From contig NZ_JAIZEN010000005.1 of NCBI RefSeq assembly GCF_024189295.1, positions 62,001 to 126,000 on the forward strand: DNA of 64,000 bases. The letters run 5' to 3'. Made by a program: the position numbers and the translations under genes. This document shows positions 1 to 9,406 of the stretch, one piece after another. The notes under the pieces are model-generated. The model was given only the letters and a program-made list of their open reading frames with translations. It was not told where the DNA came from and did not search any database. Origin of the DNA: Halobacillus sp. A1 (lineage in GTDB: Bacteria > Bacillota > Bacilli > Bacillales > Halobacillaceae). Every line of letters starts with the position of its first letter. Within the stretch, counting starts at the first letter, position 1.

Positions 1-13
1 GTTTTTCCAATAG
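1..13 (+). CDS. possible last codons of the gene upstream of ylmH (expected ylmG)
   Basis: The frame beginning at base 2 reads Phe-Phe-Gln and then a TAG at 11-13. In Bacillus the gene before ylmH is ylmG, a YggT-family membrane protein with a hydrophobic C-terminus, so this could be its end. Only three codons are visible. The other two forward frames stay open into ylmH, so the assignment is weak. Confidence 0.25.
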
Positions 14-127
14 TAAGCGAGTTATTTCCAGGCCCCAAATTCTCACGGAAAAGCTGCGAAACGATCTCCAAAAAGAGAGATTTTATGAAACAGGAAGAAG
101 TTATGCATGTATATTGGAGGAAGAATG

Positions 128-901
128 ATGGAGATTTATCAGCATTTCAGAGAGGAAGAACGTCCTTTTATCGATCAGGTTCTTTCCATGCAGGAAGAAG
201 TGAACATGCGGTACGAAAGGAAAGAAACGGATTTTCTGGATCCTCGGGAGATATTTATTTTTACGAGCTTAATGGGAGCACAGCCAGATCTCATATGGGA
301 TACTTTCGGCGGCTCTGAGAAGTCTGAGAGAAAGCGCGCCATTCTGGCTCCTGAGTATGAGGAAATCGGCCAGCAGGACTTTTCTCTAACCTTATTGCAA
401 GCTTCTTACCCTGATAAATTCATCACCCTGGAACATAGGGATGTTCTGGGGGCATTCATGTCATTAGGGATTAAACGTGAAAAGCTCGGTGATCTTGTTG
501 TTCAAGATGGAACTATTCAAATCATTGTAGCCGAAGAAATCAGTGATTACATAAGAATGAATTTTACTAGTGTTAGGAAGGCTAACGTCCAATTCGAAGA
601 GAAGTCGTTAACTCATTTAATTGCAAGTAATGAAACTTGGAAAGTGAATGAAACGACTTTATCTTCTTTAAGGCTTGATGTCCTCGTAAAAGAAATTTAC
701 GGATTCTCAAGGAAAAAGGCAGGAATGCACATTGACGCGGGCCATGTTAAAGTGAATTTCAGAACGATAGAGAATCCTTCTTTTCAACTGCAGGAAGGAG
801 ACTTATTATCCTTGAGAGGAAAGGGTCGAAGCCGCTTGATGGAAATCCGCGGTATGACAAAAAAAGAAAAATTCAGAGTGACGATTTCGAAGCTTAATTA
901 A
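128..901 (+). CDS. ylmH: YlmH, S4-domain RNA-binding protein
   Basis: This 257-residue protein has the same size and context (just before divIVA) as B. subtilis YlmH. The N-terminal two thirds form the YlmH-specific region. An S4 RNA-binding domain follows at about 180-240, containing SRKKAGMHIDAGHVKVN and the GDLLSLRGKGR strand typical of S4 folds. Family members bind the large ribosomal subunit; YlmH has been linked to rescue of stalled ribosomes, the pathway in which RqcH (also in this window) acts. Three in-frame ATGs lie at 107, 125 and 128. GGAGG at 116-120 is best placed for 128, which gives the family start MEIYQHF. Confidence 0.9.
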   Translation: MEIYQHFREEERPFIDQVLSMQEEVNMRYERKETDFLDPREIFIFTSLMGAQPDLIWDTFGGSEKSERKRAILAPEYEEIGQQDFSLTLLQASYPDKFITLEHRDVLGAFMSLGIKREKLGDLVVQDGTIQIIVAEEISDYIRMNFTSVRKANVQFEEKSLTHLIASNETWKVNETTLSSLRLDVLVKEIYGFSRKKAGMHIDAGHVKVNFRTIENPSFQLQEGDLLSLRGKGRSRLMEIRGMTKKEKFRVTISKLN

Positions 902-979
902 CGATCGGCAGGATTAGCTCACTATTTGTCGAAACTAGTAATATTGGAATTTTAAATAATGATCAGGGAGGTGGACGGT

Positions 980-1525
980 GTGCCTTTAACACCATTGGAT
1001 ATCCACAATAAAGAATTTACTCGCGGTTTTAGAGGGTATGATGAAGACGAAGTAAACGAATTTCTTGAACAGGTAATTAAAGACTATGAAATTGTGATTC
1101 GTAAAAAGAAAGAATTAGAACGTGAGGTCGAGCACTTAAATGAACGCGTCGGTCACTTCAACAACATTGAAACGACATTGAATAAGTCTATACTTGTTGC
1201 TCAAGAAACAGCTGAAGGAGTGAAGACGAGTGCTGACAAAGAAGCAGACTTGATTGTGAAGGAAGCCGAAAAAAACGCTGACCGCATAATCAATGAAGCT
1301 TTGGAAACGTCCCGCCGGCTTTCCTCGGAAGTTGAAGAAATGAAAAAGCAGGCGAAAGTATTCAAAATGAGATTAAGAATGCTCGTCCAAGCTCAAGTGG
1401 ATATGATCGACAATGATGACTGGGATCATTTACTCGATACCCAGTTCCCCCATGGCGAAAGTCCAGCAGAGGAAAAACAAACTGAAAAAAATGCAGAAAA
1501 GGACTATGTAGAAAATAAGCCTTGA
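980..1525 (+). CDS. divIVA: DivIVA, cell-pole/septum scaffold protein
   Basis: DivIVA is a coiled-coil protein that gathers at negatively curved membrane and recruits division-site and sporulation factors. The 181-residue product begins with the conserved membrane-binding segment PLTPLDIHNKEFTRGFRGYD and continues as a long coiled coil; KNADRIINEALE and NDDWDHLL are family-typical. An ATG at 959 is in frame, but GGGAGGTG at 966-973 precedes the GTG at 980, which gives the canonical MPLTP start. The C-terminal tail is acidic and glutamate-rich. It closes the cell-division cluster and overlaps the ileS promoter. Confidence 0.96.
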   Translation: MPLTPLDIHNKEFTRGFRGYDEDEVNEFLEQVIKDYEIVIRKKKELEREVEHLNERVGHFNNIETTLNKSILVAQETAEGVKTSADKEADLIVKEAEKNADRIINEALETSRRLSSEVEEMKKQAKVFKMRLRMLVQAQVDMIDNDDWDHLLDTQFPHGESPAEEKQTEKNAEKDYVENKP

Positions 1526-1550
1526 CTAAATGACTAAAATTACATATAAT
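1522..1550 (+). promoter_or_regulatory. sigma-A promoter of the ileS T-box leader
   Basis: TTGACT at 1522-1527 and TATAAT at 1545-1550 are separated by 17 bp, a near-consensus sigma-A promoter. The -35 box overlaps the divIVA stop codon. Transcription would start near 1557, just ahead of the T-box leader. Confidence 0.85.
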
Positions 1551-1559
1551 TCATAAACA

Positions 1560-1815
1560 CATATGAATATTTACATGCGTTGATAGGGAAAGTACTCAAT
1601 GAACTAGTCAGTAACAAGCGATTCGGTGATGGTGAAAGACCGAAGCTGGACATTGTAGGAAAATCCCCCTTGAGCAGCTATGTTGAACTAGGAGTAAATA
1701 TAGCCGAGTCGTTCACGATACGAATAAGATAAGTGAATCAGTTTCTTTACTGATTGATTAGGGTGGTAACGCGAGACCTTCTCGTCCCTTTAGGGATGAG
1801 AAGGTCTTTTTGTAT
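1560..1815 (+). promoter_or_regulatory. T-box leader (tRNA-Ile responsive) with terminator, upstream of ileS
   Basis: T-box leaders bind uncharged tRNA and switch between terminator and antiterminator. The conserved 13-mer GGGTGGTAACGCG lies at 1761-1773. It is followed by an intrinsic terminator at about 1774-1812 (agaccttctc paired with gagaaggtct, then T-run). In stem I, an AGTA loop strand at about 1591-1594 faces AAAATC at 1660-1665, flanked by pairings CAATG/CATTG and AGGG/CCCT. That makes ATC at 1663-1665, an isoleucine codon, the likely specifier. TGGT in the antiterminator bulge fits tRNA ending ACCA. The stem assignment was made by eye. Confidence 0.9.
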
Positions 1816-1837
1816 AGATTTTAAAGGAGGAATGGCA

Positions 1838-4588
1838 ATGGATTATAAAGACACGTTATTAATGCCAAAGACAGAGTTTCCAATGCGAGGGAACCTACCG
1901 AACCGCGAACCTGAGATGCAAAAATCCTGGGAGGAAGAGAATATATATAAGCAAGTTCAAGAACGTACAGAAGGGCGTCCTTTATTTGTTCTGCATGACG
2001 GACCTCCATATGCAAACGGAAGCTTGCATATGGGTCACGCACTGAACAAAACGTTAAAGGACTTCATCGTTCGATATAAATCCATGTCCGGCTATCATGC
2101 TCCTTATGTACCTGGATGGGATACGCATGGTCTGCCGATCGAGTCAGCACTGGCTAAGAAAAAAGTGGATCGCAAAAAGATGTCTTTAGCTGAATTCCGT
2201 GAAAAGTGTGCGGAATATGCGTTAGGACAAATCGATAACCAAAGAAATGAGTTTAAACGTATGGGTGTTCGCGGAGACTGGGACGATCCGTACATCACAT
2301 TGGATAAAGATTTTGAAGCTGAACAAATCAAGGTTTTTGGCGATATGGCGAAAAAGGGCTATATCTATAAAGGGTTGAAACCTGTATTCTGGTCTCCGTC
2401 CAGTGAATCAGCTCTAGCGGAGGCTGAGATTGAATACCAGGATAAACGTTCGCCTTCGATCTATGTAAGTTTTGAAGTGAAAGACGGAAAGGACCTGCTT
2501 GAAGGCGGTGAGAAGTTCATCATCTGGACGACTACACCTTGGACTATTCCTTCAAATCTGGGTATAGCTTTAAACCCCGGGTATGATTATGCCGTTGTTA
2601 AGGTAGAACAGGAGAAATTCATCGTTGCGCATGATCTTCTTGAAAGTGTCGCCTCTTCTCTTGAATGGGAGAACTATGAGGTAGCTCAAGTATTTAAAGG
2701 AAAAGAAGCAGATCGAATTACGGCTAAGCACCCATTATATGATCGTGATTCGCTGGTAGTCCTTGGCGACCACGTTACTGTAGATGGAGGGACGGGGTGT
2801 GTACACACTGCTCCTGGTCACGGGGAAGATGACTTCTGGATTGGGCAGCAGTATGGTCTTGATGTTTTGTGCCCAGTAAATAACAAAGGTGTGTTTACTG
2901 AAGAAGCACCAGGTTACGAAGGATTATTTTATGATAAAGCCAACAAGCCTATAACAGATAATTTAAAAGAAGCAGGAGCTTTACTACATTTAGAGTTCAT
3001 CACCCACTCCTACCCTCATGATTGGAGAACGAAGAAACCGACGATTTTCCGTGCAACGGATCAGTGGTTCGCTTCTATCAAAGATTTCCGTGAGCAGCTG
3101 TTAAGTGAAATCAATCGTATCGAATGGACTCCGAAGTGGGGCGAAACACGTCTTTATAACATGGTGCGCGACCGTCAAGATTGGTGTATTTCCAGACAGC
3201 GTACTTGGGGTGTCCCTATTCCTGTGTTTTACGGAGAAGATGGGACTCCGATTATTACAGATGAAACAATCGACCATGTAGCTGGTTTATTTAGAGAGCA
3301 TGGATCTAATGTATGGTTCGAACGTGAAGCTAAGGACTTGCTTCCGGAGGGATTCTCTTCGGAACACAGCCCTAATGGACAGTTCACAAAAGAGACGGAT
3401 ATCATGGACGTATGGTTCGATTCTGGTTCTACACACCAGGCAGTCCTTCATCAGCGAAAAGAACTTCAACGTCCGGCGGATCTATATTTGGAAGGATCCG
3501 ATCAGTATCGAGGCTGGTTCAATTCTTCCCTATCCACGGCTGTAGCTGTTACAGGTAAGGCTCCGTTTAATGGAATCTTAAGCCATGGTTTCGCTTTAGA
3601 TGGAAATGGGCGAAAAATGAGTAAATCATTAGGGAATGTTATGGTCCCTGATAAAATTATGAAACAGCTTGGTGCTGACATCATTAGACTTTGGGTTTCT
3701 TCTGCTGACTATCAGGCCGATGTACGTATTTCGGATAAAATCCTGAAACAAGTGGCTGAAGTGTACCGGAAAATCCGTAATACGTTCCGTTTCTTATTAG
3801 GAAACCTTCATGATTTTGATCCGAAAAAGGATCGTGTAGCTGTTCAAGATCTCCAGGAAGTGGATCAGTATATGATGCACCGGCTCAACAGCTTAGTAAA
3901 AGATGTGCACACTGCTTATGAGTCTTACGAATTCTCTACAGTCTATAATAAAGTTCATAACTTCTGTACTATCGATCTAAGCTCATTTTATCTTGATTTT
4001 GCTAAGGATATATTGTACATCGAAGGCGAAGACCATCCTCACCGCCGGAGCATTCAAACGGTTTATTATGAAATCATCACATCGCTTGTCAAACTGATGT
4101 CTCCAATTCTCCCTCATACGACGGAAGAGGCTTGGAAGTTCATTCCTGGAGTTGAGGCGCATAGCGTTCAATTGACTGATATGCCGGAAGCTTCCGAGAA
4201 GGTTGATACGAACCTTGTTGAGAAGTGGGATCATTTCATGGAAGTTCGTGATGATGTATTGAAGGCTCTTGAAGAAGCTCGTAATGAAAAAGTAATCGGT
4301 AAATCGTTAGACGCAAAAATCTCAATTGTTCCTAGAGATGAAAAAACAAAAAATGTTTTGAATTCAATCGAGGAGCTTCATCAGCTTCTTATCGTGTCAG
4401 AAGCAGAATTGAGTGATGAAGCATCTAATGCGAAAGAATATGATTATGTAAACGTGGAAGTAACGAAGCATTCAGGAGAAAAATGTGAGCGCTGCTGGGT
4501 TTCTTCTCATGAAATAGGAAAAGATCCAAACCACCCAGATTTGTGTACTCGATGTGCTGCAGTTGTTGAAAAGCATTATGTCTCTTAA
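1838..4588 (+). CDS. ileS: isoleucyl-tRNA synthetase
   Basis: IleS attaches isoleucine to tRNA-Ile and edits mischarged valine. The 916-residue protein is the bacterial-type length. It has a class I HIGH-type motif in [16 protein letters not shown], the CP1 editing domain, [10 protein letters not shown] (KMSKS loop) and a C-terminal zinc module with CERCW and CTRC. AAAGGAGG at 1823-1830 leads to ATGs at 1832 and 1838; the second gives the family start [14 protein letters not shown]. Expression is controlled by the T-box leader just upstream. Confidence 0.97.
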   Translation: MDYKDTLLMPKTEFPMRGNLPNREPEMQKSWEEENIYKQVQERTEGRPLFVLHDGPPYANGSLHMGHALNKTLKDFIVRYKSMSGYHAPYVPGWDTHGLPIESALAKKKVDRKKMSLAEFREKCAEYALGQIDNQRNEFKRMGVRGDWDDPYITLDKDFEAEQIKVFGDMAKKGYIYKGLKPVFWSPSSESALAEAEIEYQDKRSPSIYVSFEVKDGKDLLEGGEKFIIWTTTPWTIPSNLGIALNPGYDYAVVKVEQEKFIVAHDLLESVASSLEWENYEVAQVFKGKEADRITAKHPLYDRDSLVVLGDHVTVDGGTGCVHTAPGHGEDDFWIGQQYGLDVLCPVNNKGVFTEEAPGYEGLFYDKANKPITDNLKEAGALLHLEFITHSYPHDWRTKKPTIFRATDQWFASIKDFREQLLSEINRIEWTPKWGETRLYNMVRDRQDWCISRQRTWGVPIPVFYGEDGTPIITDETIDHVAGLFREHGSNVWFEREAKDLLPEGFSSEHSPNGQFTKETDIMDVWFDSGSTHQAVLHQRKELQRPADLYLEGSDQYRGWFNSSLSTAVAVTGKAPFNGILSHGFALDGNGRKMSKSLGNVMVPDKIMKQLGADIIRLWVSSADYQADVRISDKILKQVAEVYRKIRNTFRFLLGNLHDFDPKKDRVAVQDLQEVDQYMMHRLNSLVKDVHTAYESYEFSTVYNKVHNFCTIDLSSFYLDFAKDILYIEGEDHPHRRSIQTVYYEIITSLVKLMSPILPHTTEEAWKFIPGVEAHSVQLTDMPEASEKVDTNLVEKWDHFMEVRDDVLKALEEARNEKVIGKSLDAKISIVPRDEKTKNVLNSIEELHQLLIVSEAELSDEASNAKEYDYVNVEVTKHSGEKCERCWVSSHEIGKDPNHPDLCTRCAAVVEKHYVS

Positions 4589-4685
4589 ATGTTAGATTGC
4601 TGCTTGACACTGTGGAGCATGAGAACAGCTGGATTTTCACGCTGAAAAGAAGTATGTTTCTCACCATAGATAACAGTGTAAATAG

Positions 4686-4728
4686 CAAAGAAAACGCTTG
4701 GATTTTAATATCCAAGCGTTTTTCTTTG
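4686..4728. terminator. bidirectional terminator downstream of ileS
   Basis: The arms CAAAGAAAACGCTTGGA and TCCAAGCGTTTTTCTTTG form a stem of about 17 bp around an 8-nt loop, with A-rich and T-rich flanks on the two sides. This ends the ileS transcript before the repeat block. Confidence 0.88.
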
Positions 4729-4816
4729 TTAATTTGTCTTGTTAAACTAAAGCTCCCTTTAGTGGAAGACTCAGTTTCGAGATGTTTGGACTGTTTCCGT
4801 TATGTTTAACAGAGGT

Positions 4817-4937
4817 AAGAGCTCCGGGAAATCACTCCCTTTCCGTGGGAGCGCGGTGAGCCTCCTCGAGCTTCGCTCTCCGGGGTCTCACCAAGCACTC
4901 TCTTCCCACAGGAGTCTCGTAATTTCCCGGAGCTCTT
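4817..4937 (-). repeat. palindromic Bacillaceae-type intergenic repeat, copy 1
   Basis: A perfect 16-bp stem, AAGAGCTCCGGGAAAT at 4817-4832 and its complement at 4922-4937, encloses a core of about 89 bp. Read on the minus strand the core contains CGAGACTCCTGTGGGA, GGTGAGACCCC and CGAGGAGGCTCACC, in the same order as in copy 2. Confidence 0.75.
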
Positions 4938-5310
4938 TGCGATGATTAGGGGGTACGGAAACACCGATTTCAGGATGTCAGATGCTGCGCTACAGTTATG
5001 ATAAAAAATTGATATTGATCGGTTTATCCCTATAAACAACCGCTTCACCCCAAAAAAATAGATGGTCGTATGCTGATTTTCATAAACATGCGGCCCATGT
5101 TGAACAGCTGCAATATTCTCACTGGAAAGGGATAAAGAAGACGCTACTTCTTGCAAAAAGGGTTCATTTCTAGCTTACTTTCACGGAAATGAAAAGGGTT
5201 TTAGGAAATGTGCGAGGCTCCTACCTTTGAAAGCGGAAGCACTTCTTTCAGCGGCGTATGGACTGGACTGAGCTGGCGAAGAAAAAAATATTCAAAGAAC
5301 GGTATAAGAG

Positions 5311-5482
5311 GGTTCGTTCATCTCATCGCGATTGGTGTGGTTGAGAAGCTGCGAGACTCCCGTGGGAGAAGGATGTAGGCGAGATCCCACAGGGCTGAAA
5401 AGCCCGAGGAAGCTCGCCACTTCCCCCACAGGAAAGCGAGTAGCTTCCCAACCACACCAGACTCTCATTACAGCCACGAACC
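5311..5482 (+). repeat. palindromic Bacillaceae-type intergenic repeat, copy 2
   Basis: The core has CGAGACTCCCGTGGGA, GGCGAGATCCCAC and CCGAGGAAGCTCGCC, matching copy 1 read on the other strand. An 18-nt stem with one mismatch (5333-5350 with 5442-5459) surrounds it, and GGTTCGT/ACGAACC form an outer pair. The stem sequence differs completely from copy 1 although the core is conserved, which suggests that stem pairing rather than stem sequence matters. Confidence 0.75.
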
Positions 5483-5658
5483 CTGGTTATCTCGAAACTG
5501 AGTCTTAAAGTATCCTGCCAGTTAGTTAAAGTGCAACCCATCATAAGTTGTATCTTTTTCCATCTCTCGTATAAATAACAGCTTAAAACTTTTACGGAAG
5601 CGCCATTCTTCGAGATATGGTACAATAGCAGAGGAAAATGATACGTGGAGGATCAGTT

Positions 5659-6129
5659 ATGTTTGTATATTATCTCTTTGCAGCAGCCTTGATTATTATT
5701 GATCAAATCACCAAGTGGCTCGTAGTCGAGCGCATGGAGCTGCGGGAATCCATATCAGTCATCGAAAACTTCTTTTACATAACGTCGCATCGCAATACAG
5801 GAGCAGCGTGGGGGATCCTTCCAGGCCAAATGTGGTTTTTCTATATTGTGACCGTCATCGTTATCGGAGTCATCATTTATTACATGAAACAATATGCGAA
5901 AAGCAGTCGGTTTGTAGGCTTCGCATTAGCTCTTATATTAGCTGGAGCGATCGGGAATTTCATAGATCGTCTTTTTCGCAAAGAAGTCGTCGATTTTTTT
6001 AATTTTTACCTCGGTTCTTACAATTATCCGATTTTCAACATCGCGGATTCTGCCTTAGTAGTAGGAGTTATTTTTGTCATGATTGCTACTTTTGTAGATG
6101 AGCGTAGAAAGAAAGGAAGTACAACGTAG
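5659..6129 (+). CDS. lspA: lipoprotein signal peptidase (signal peptidase II)
   Basis: LspA is the membrane aspartyl protease that removes signal peptides from diacylglyceryl-modified prolipoproteins. The 156-residue protein has four membrane segments and the family motifs NTGAAWG, GNFIDRL and FNIADSALV; the Asp residues of the last two are the catalytic pair. GTGGAGGATC precedes the ATG at 5659, which is a better start than the in-frame ATG at 5638. TACAAT at 5621-5626 may be a -10 box, but no clear -35 is visible. The next gene, rluD, overlaps its stop by one base. Confidence 0.96.
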   Translation: MFVYYLFAAALIIIDQITKWLVVERMELRESISVIENFFYITSHRNTGAAWGILPGQMWFFYIVTVIVIGVIIYYMKQYAKSSRFVGFALALILAGAIGNFIDRLFRKEVVDFFNFYLGSYNYPIFNIADSALVVGVIFVMIATFVDERRKKGSTT

Positions 6130-7037
6130 TGAATGAAACTTATTTAGTAGAAGAAACGGACCAATCGAAAAGAATCGATAAACTTTTATCAGATGTGATT
6201 GAGGACGCTTCCAGATCTCAAATTCAGGGATGGTTAAAAGAAGATTACGTGCTCGTCAATGGTAAAGCTGTGAAAAGCAATTATAAAGTCCAAGCTGGTG
6301 ACGAAATCACCTGGACCATACCAGAAACTAAACCGCTTGAACTTGAACCTGAAAATATTGATCTGGAAATTGTTTATGAGGATTCTGATGTAATCGTTGT
6401 AAATAAACCTTCCGGGATGGTTGTTCATCCAGCTGCCGGTCATGAAGATGGAACGTTAGTGAATGCCCTGCTCTATCATTGTAATGATTTGTCAGGAATT
6501 AATGGAGTTGAACGTCCGGGGATCGTTCATCGGATTGATAAAGATACGAGCGGATTACTGATGGTGGCCAAAAATGATAAGGCTCATGAATCACTTGTAA
6601 AGCAGCTTATGGATAAAACTGTAGAGCGTAAGTATCTGGCTATCGTCCACGGTACAATACCACACGAATATGGTACGATCGAAGCTCCTATAGGAAGGGA
6701 TCCTAAAGATCGTCAGCGGATGGCTGTAGTAGACTCAGGACGCGATGCTGTGACTCATTTTCAAGTATTAGAGCAATTTGAGGATTTTTCTTTTGTTGAA
6801 TGTAAGCTGGAAACGGGCCGTACGCATCAAATTCGTGTGCATATGAGATATATCCATCATCCACTGGCCGGGGACCCTAAATATGGTCCTCGTAAGACGC
6901 TGGAACTTAACGGGCAGGCGCTTCACGCGAAGTCTATCGGCTTTGAACACCCAAGATCAGGAGAATGGCTTAAGTTCGAAGTGGATCCTCCTGAGGAGTT
7001 TACAGAAACTCTGGAATATCTTCGAAGCAAAAGTTGA
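6129..7037 (+). CDS. rluD: RluA-family 23S rRNA pseudouridine synthase (RluD/YlyB)
   Basis: The enzyme converts uridines of 23S rRNA to pseudouridine. Of its 302 residues, about 15-65 form an S4 domain (SQIQGWLKEDYVLVNGK) and the rest the RluA catalytic domain, with HRIDKDTSGLLMVAK carrying the catalytic Asp and ETGRTHQIRVHM near the C-terminus. The GTG start shares one base with the lspA stop, and AAAGGAAG lies about 10 nt upstream, so the two are probably translationally coupled. B. subtilis ylyB has the same position between lspA and pyrR. Confidence 0.93.
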   Translation: MNETYLVEETDQSKRIDKLLSDVIEDASRSQIQGWLKEDYVLVNGKAVKSNYKVQAGDEITWTIPETKPLELEPENIDLEIVYEDSDVIVVNKPSGMVVHPAAGHEDGTLVNALLYHCNDLSGINGVERPGIVHRIDKDTSGLLMVAKNDKAHESLVKQLMDKTVERKYLAIVHGTIPHEYGTIEAPIGRDPKDRQRMAVVDSGRDAVTHFQVLEQFEDFSFVECKLETGRTHQIRVHMRYIHHPLAGDPKYGPRKTLELNGQALHAKSIGFEHPRSGEWLKFEVDPPEEFTETLEYLRSKS

Positions 7038-7062
7038 CAAAAGCATGGAAGTCTGTGATAAT
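7034..7062 (+). promoter_or_regulatory. sigma-A promoter of the pyr operon
   Basis: TTGACA at 7034-7039 and GATAAT at 7057-7062 are spaced by 17 bp. The -35 box overlaps the rluD stop codon. Transcription would run into the first PyrR attenuator. Confidence 0.88.
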
Positions 7063-7069
7063 CGTTAAC

Positions 7070-7743
<674 letters not shown>

Positions 7744-7853
7744 ACATACGAACCCTTTAATAAAGTCCAGTGAGGCTTAAAAGGTCGAAAGTAATCTCGT
7801 ATCCAGGCGATACGTGTACCTCTTTGCGAACCTTTAAGCAAAGAGGTTTTTTT
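7744..7853 (+). promoter_or_regulatory. PyrR-dependent attenuator 2 (pyrR-pyrP gap)
   Basis: CCCTTTAATAAAGTCCAGTG starts the PyrR hairpin at about 7752-7785, which contains AGTCCAGTGAGGCTTAAAAGG. The terminator follows at 7818-7853 (acctctttgc paired with gcaaagaggt, then seven T). Confidence 0.92.
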
Positions 7854-7875
7854 ATGCGAAAAGGAGGAACTTATT

Positions 7876-9258
7876 ATGAAATCAACAGAAGCAGAAGTAG
7901 GCATTCGAGAAGTACCGAAAGCACCAAAATGGCTTGCTTTAAGCTTTCAACACTTATTCGCGATGTTTGGAGCAACTATCCTCGTACCATTCTTAACCGG
8001 TTTACCGCCAGCAGTCGCATTAGTTTCAAGTGGGTTCGGAACACTTGCTTACTTGCTTATTACGAGAGGAAGAATCCCTGCATATTTAGGATCCAGTTTC
8101 GCTTTCATCTATCCGATCATGCAAGTTTCTGAAACTCACGGTGTCGCCGGTGCTATGATAGGAAGTTTTCTTGCTGGGCTGGTATACGGGGCAACCGCCC
8201 TGCTGATCACTATCTTCGGCATGAAATGGATTATGAAATTACTCCCTCCTGTCGTCGTTGGGCCAGTGATTATTGTTATCGGTCTAGGGTTAGCTTCTAC
8301 AGCCATTGATATGGCTATGTATTTGCCAGGCGATGAGCAAGTGTATAGTGCTACTCACTTTACAGTCGCTCTCGTAACGTTAGGAATTACCATTCTGGCC
8401 ACGATATTCTTAAGGGGATTTTTAGGCCTGCTTCCTATTTTGATCGGAATTCTAGGAGGGTATGGCTTTGCACTTAGTCAAGGAATTGTAGACACAAGTG
8501 AAATTGCAGCAGAATGGTCAAGTATCACCTCTGCCGGTTCTATAGGAGGAACATTTCAAGCCATTTTCCAAATGCCTGAATTTCTAATTCCATTCAGAGA
8601 TTTTTCACCACTATCTGTTTTCAGCTGGCAAATAGTATTCCTGATGGTTCCATTTGCTCTAGTTACTATTACAGAGCATATTGGTGACCAGATGGTTCTT
8701 TCAAAAGTAGTGGGACGCAACTTTTTGAAAAATCCAGGGTTGAACCGTTCAATCCTCGGTGATGGCGTAGCTACGGTTATCGCCTCATTTCTCGGAGGGC
8801 CTCCGAATACGACCTATGGAGAGAATATCGGAGTGCTTGCCATAACGAGAGTCTATAGCGTGTTCGTAATTGGAGGAGCAGCCGTCATAGCTATATTCTT
8901 TGGATTCGTAGGTATGAGTACAGCTGTGATTGGATCGATTCCTTCCGCAGTTATGGGAGGAGTATCGATACTATTATTCGGTACCATCGCATCCAGCGGC
9001 TTACGAATGCTGATCGATAATCAGGTAGACTTCGGGGAGAAGCGCAACTTAATTATTTCTTCCGTCATTCTTGTCATCGGAGTAGGTGGAGCTTTTGTTC
9101 AATTGACAGATGATGTTCAAGTCCAGGGGATGGCTCTTGCCGCTATATTAGGTGTCCTTCTGAATCTGCTGCTTCCTGGGAAAGAGAAAAGCCAGGGTAA
9201 TGGAAGCATGTTTGAAGAGCCTGAAGTAGAAGACAAGCAATCGAATGGAGCAGCATAA
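7876..9258 (+). CDS. pyrP: uracil permease (NCS2 family)
   Basis: This proton-coupled uracil importer has 460 residues and about 12-14 membrane segments. Typical NCS2 features are LSFQHLFAMFGATILVP near the N-terminus, GSSFAFIYPI in TM3 and GGPPNTTYGENIG around TM10. AAAAGGAGG lies 8-9 nt before the ATG. Its place between pyrR and pyrB, behind its own attenuator, matches B. subtilis pyrP. The last 30 or so residues form a charged cytosolic tail. Confidence 0.95.
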   Translation: MKSTEAEVGIREVPKAPKWLALSFQHLFAMFGATILVPFLTGLPPAVALVSSGFGTLAYLLITRGRIPAYLGSSFAFIYPIMQVSETHGVAGAMIGSFLAGLVYGATALLITIFGMKWIMKLLPPVVVGPVIIVIGLGLASTAIDMAMYLPGDEQVYSATHFTVALVTLGITILATIFLRGFLGLLPILIGILGGYGFALSQGIVDTSEIAAEWSSITSAGSIGGTFQAIFQMPEFLIPFRDFSPLSVFSWQIVFLMVPFALVTITEHIGDQMVLSKVVGRNFLKNPGLNRSILGDGVATVIASFLGGPPNTTYGENIGVLAITRVYSVFVIGGAAVIAIFFGFVGMSTAVIGSIPSAVMGGVSILLFGTIASSGLRMLIDNQVDFGEKRNLIISSVILVIGVGGAFVQLTDDVQVQGMALAAILGVLLNLLLPGKEKSQGNGSMFEEPEVEDKQSNGAA

Positions 9259-9378
9259 CTAAAACCAGCACACGTTTTAACAAAGTCCTGTGAGGCTTTG
9301 AAAGGTGTGGCTAGGGCTTAGCTTATTCGTTACGAAACGAATGGAGCACCCCCGGTCACTCCGGGGGTGTTTTTTTTA
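9259..9378 (+). promoter_or_regulatory. PyrR-dependent attenuator 3 (pyrP-pyrB gap)
   Basis: The PyrR hairpin lies at about 9274-9309 and contains AAGTCCTGTGAGGCTTTGAAAGG. A GC-rich terminator at 9346-9378 pairs CACCCCCGG with CCGGGGGTG and is followed by eight T. It is the strongest terminator of the three. An extra small hairpin (attcgt/acgaat) sits between them. Confidence 0.92.
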
Positions 9379-9406
9379 CAGCTATCGATAAAAAGGAGAT
9401 GAACCC

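Larger units (their letters stand above)
4767..5505. repeat. 739-bp non-coding block bounded by a perfect 17-bp inverted repeat
   Basis: AGACTCAGTTTCGAGAT at 4767-4783 is repeated as its exact reverse complement at 5489-5505. Between them lie two palindromic repeats of one sequence family in opposite orientations (4817-4937 and 5311-5482) and about 370 bp of unassigned sequence. No convincing gene is present: the open frames here have no good ribosome binding site and simply read through the palindromes. It fills most of the ileS-lspA gap, where B. subtilis carries ylyA. It could be a non-autonomous mobile element or two repeats that landed head to head. The rest of the 4589-5658 gap holds the ileS terminator and a possible lspA promoter. 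Confidence 0.7.

Noticed and set aside
85-318. Open frame of 77 codons overlapping ylmH
   Set aside because: It lies in another frame of a clear S4-domain gene, has no ribosome site and ends inside it.
4806-5156. Minus-strand open frame of 116 codons in the ileS-lspA gap
   Set aside because: It reads through the palindromic repeat copy 1, has biased arginine/serine content and no ribosome binding site.
5292-5625. Two minus-strand open frames across repeat copy 2
   Set aside because: Both translate the palindrome in different frames; GC-rich repeats often stay open by chance.
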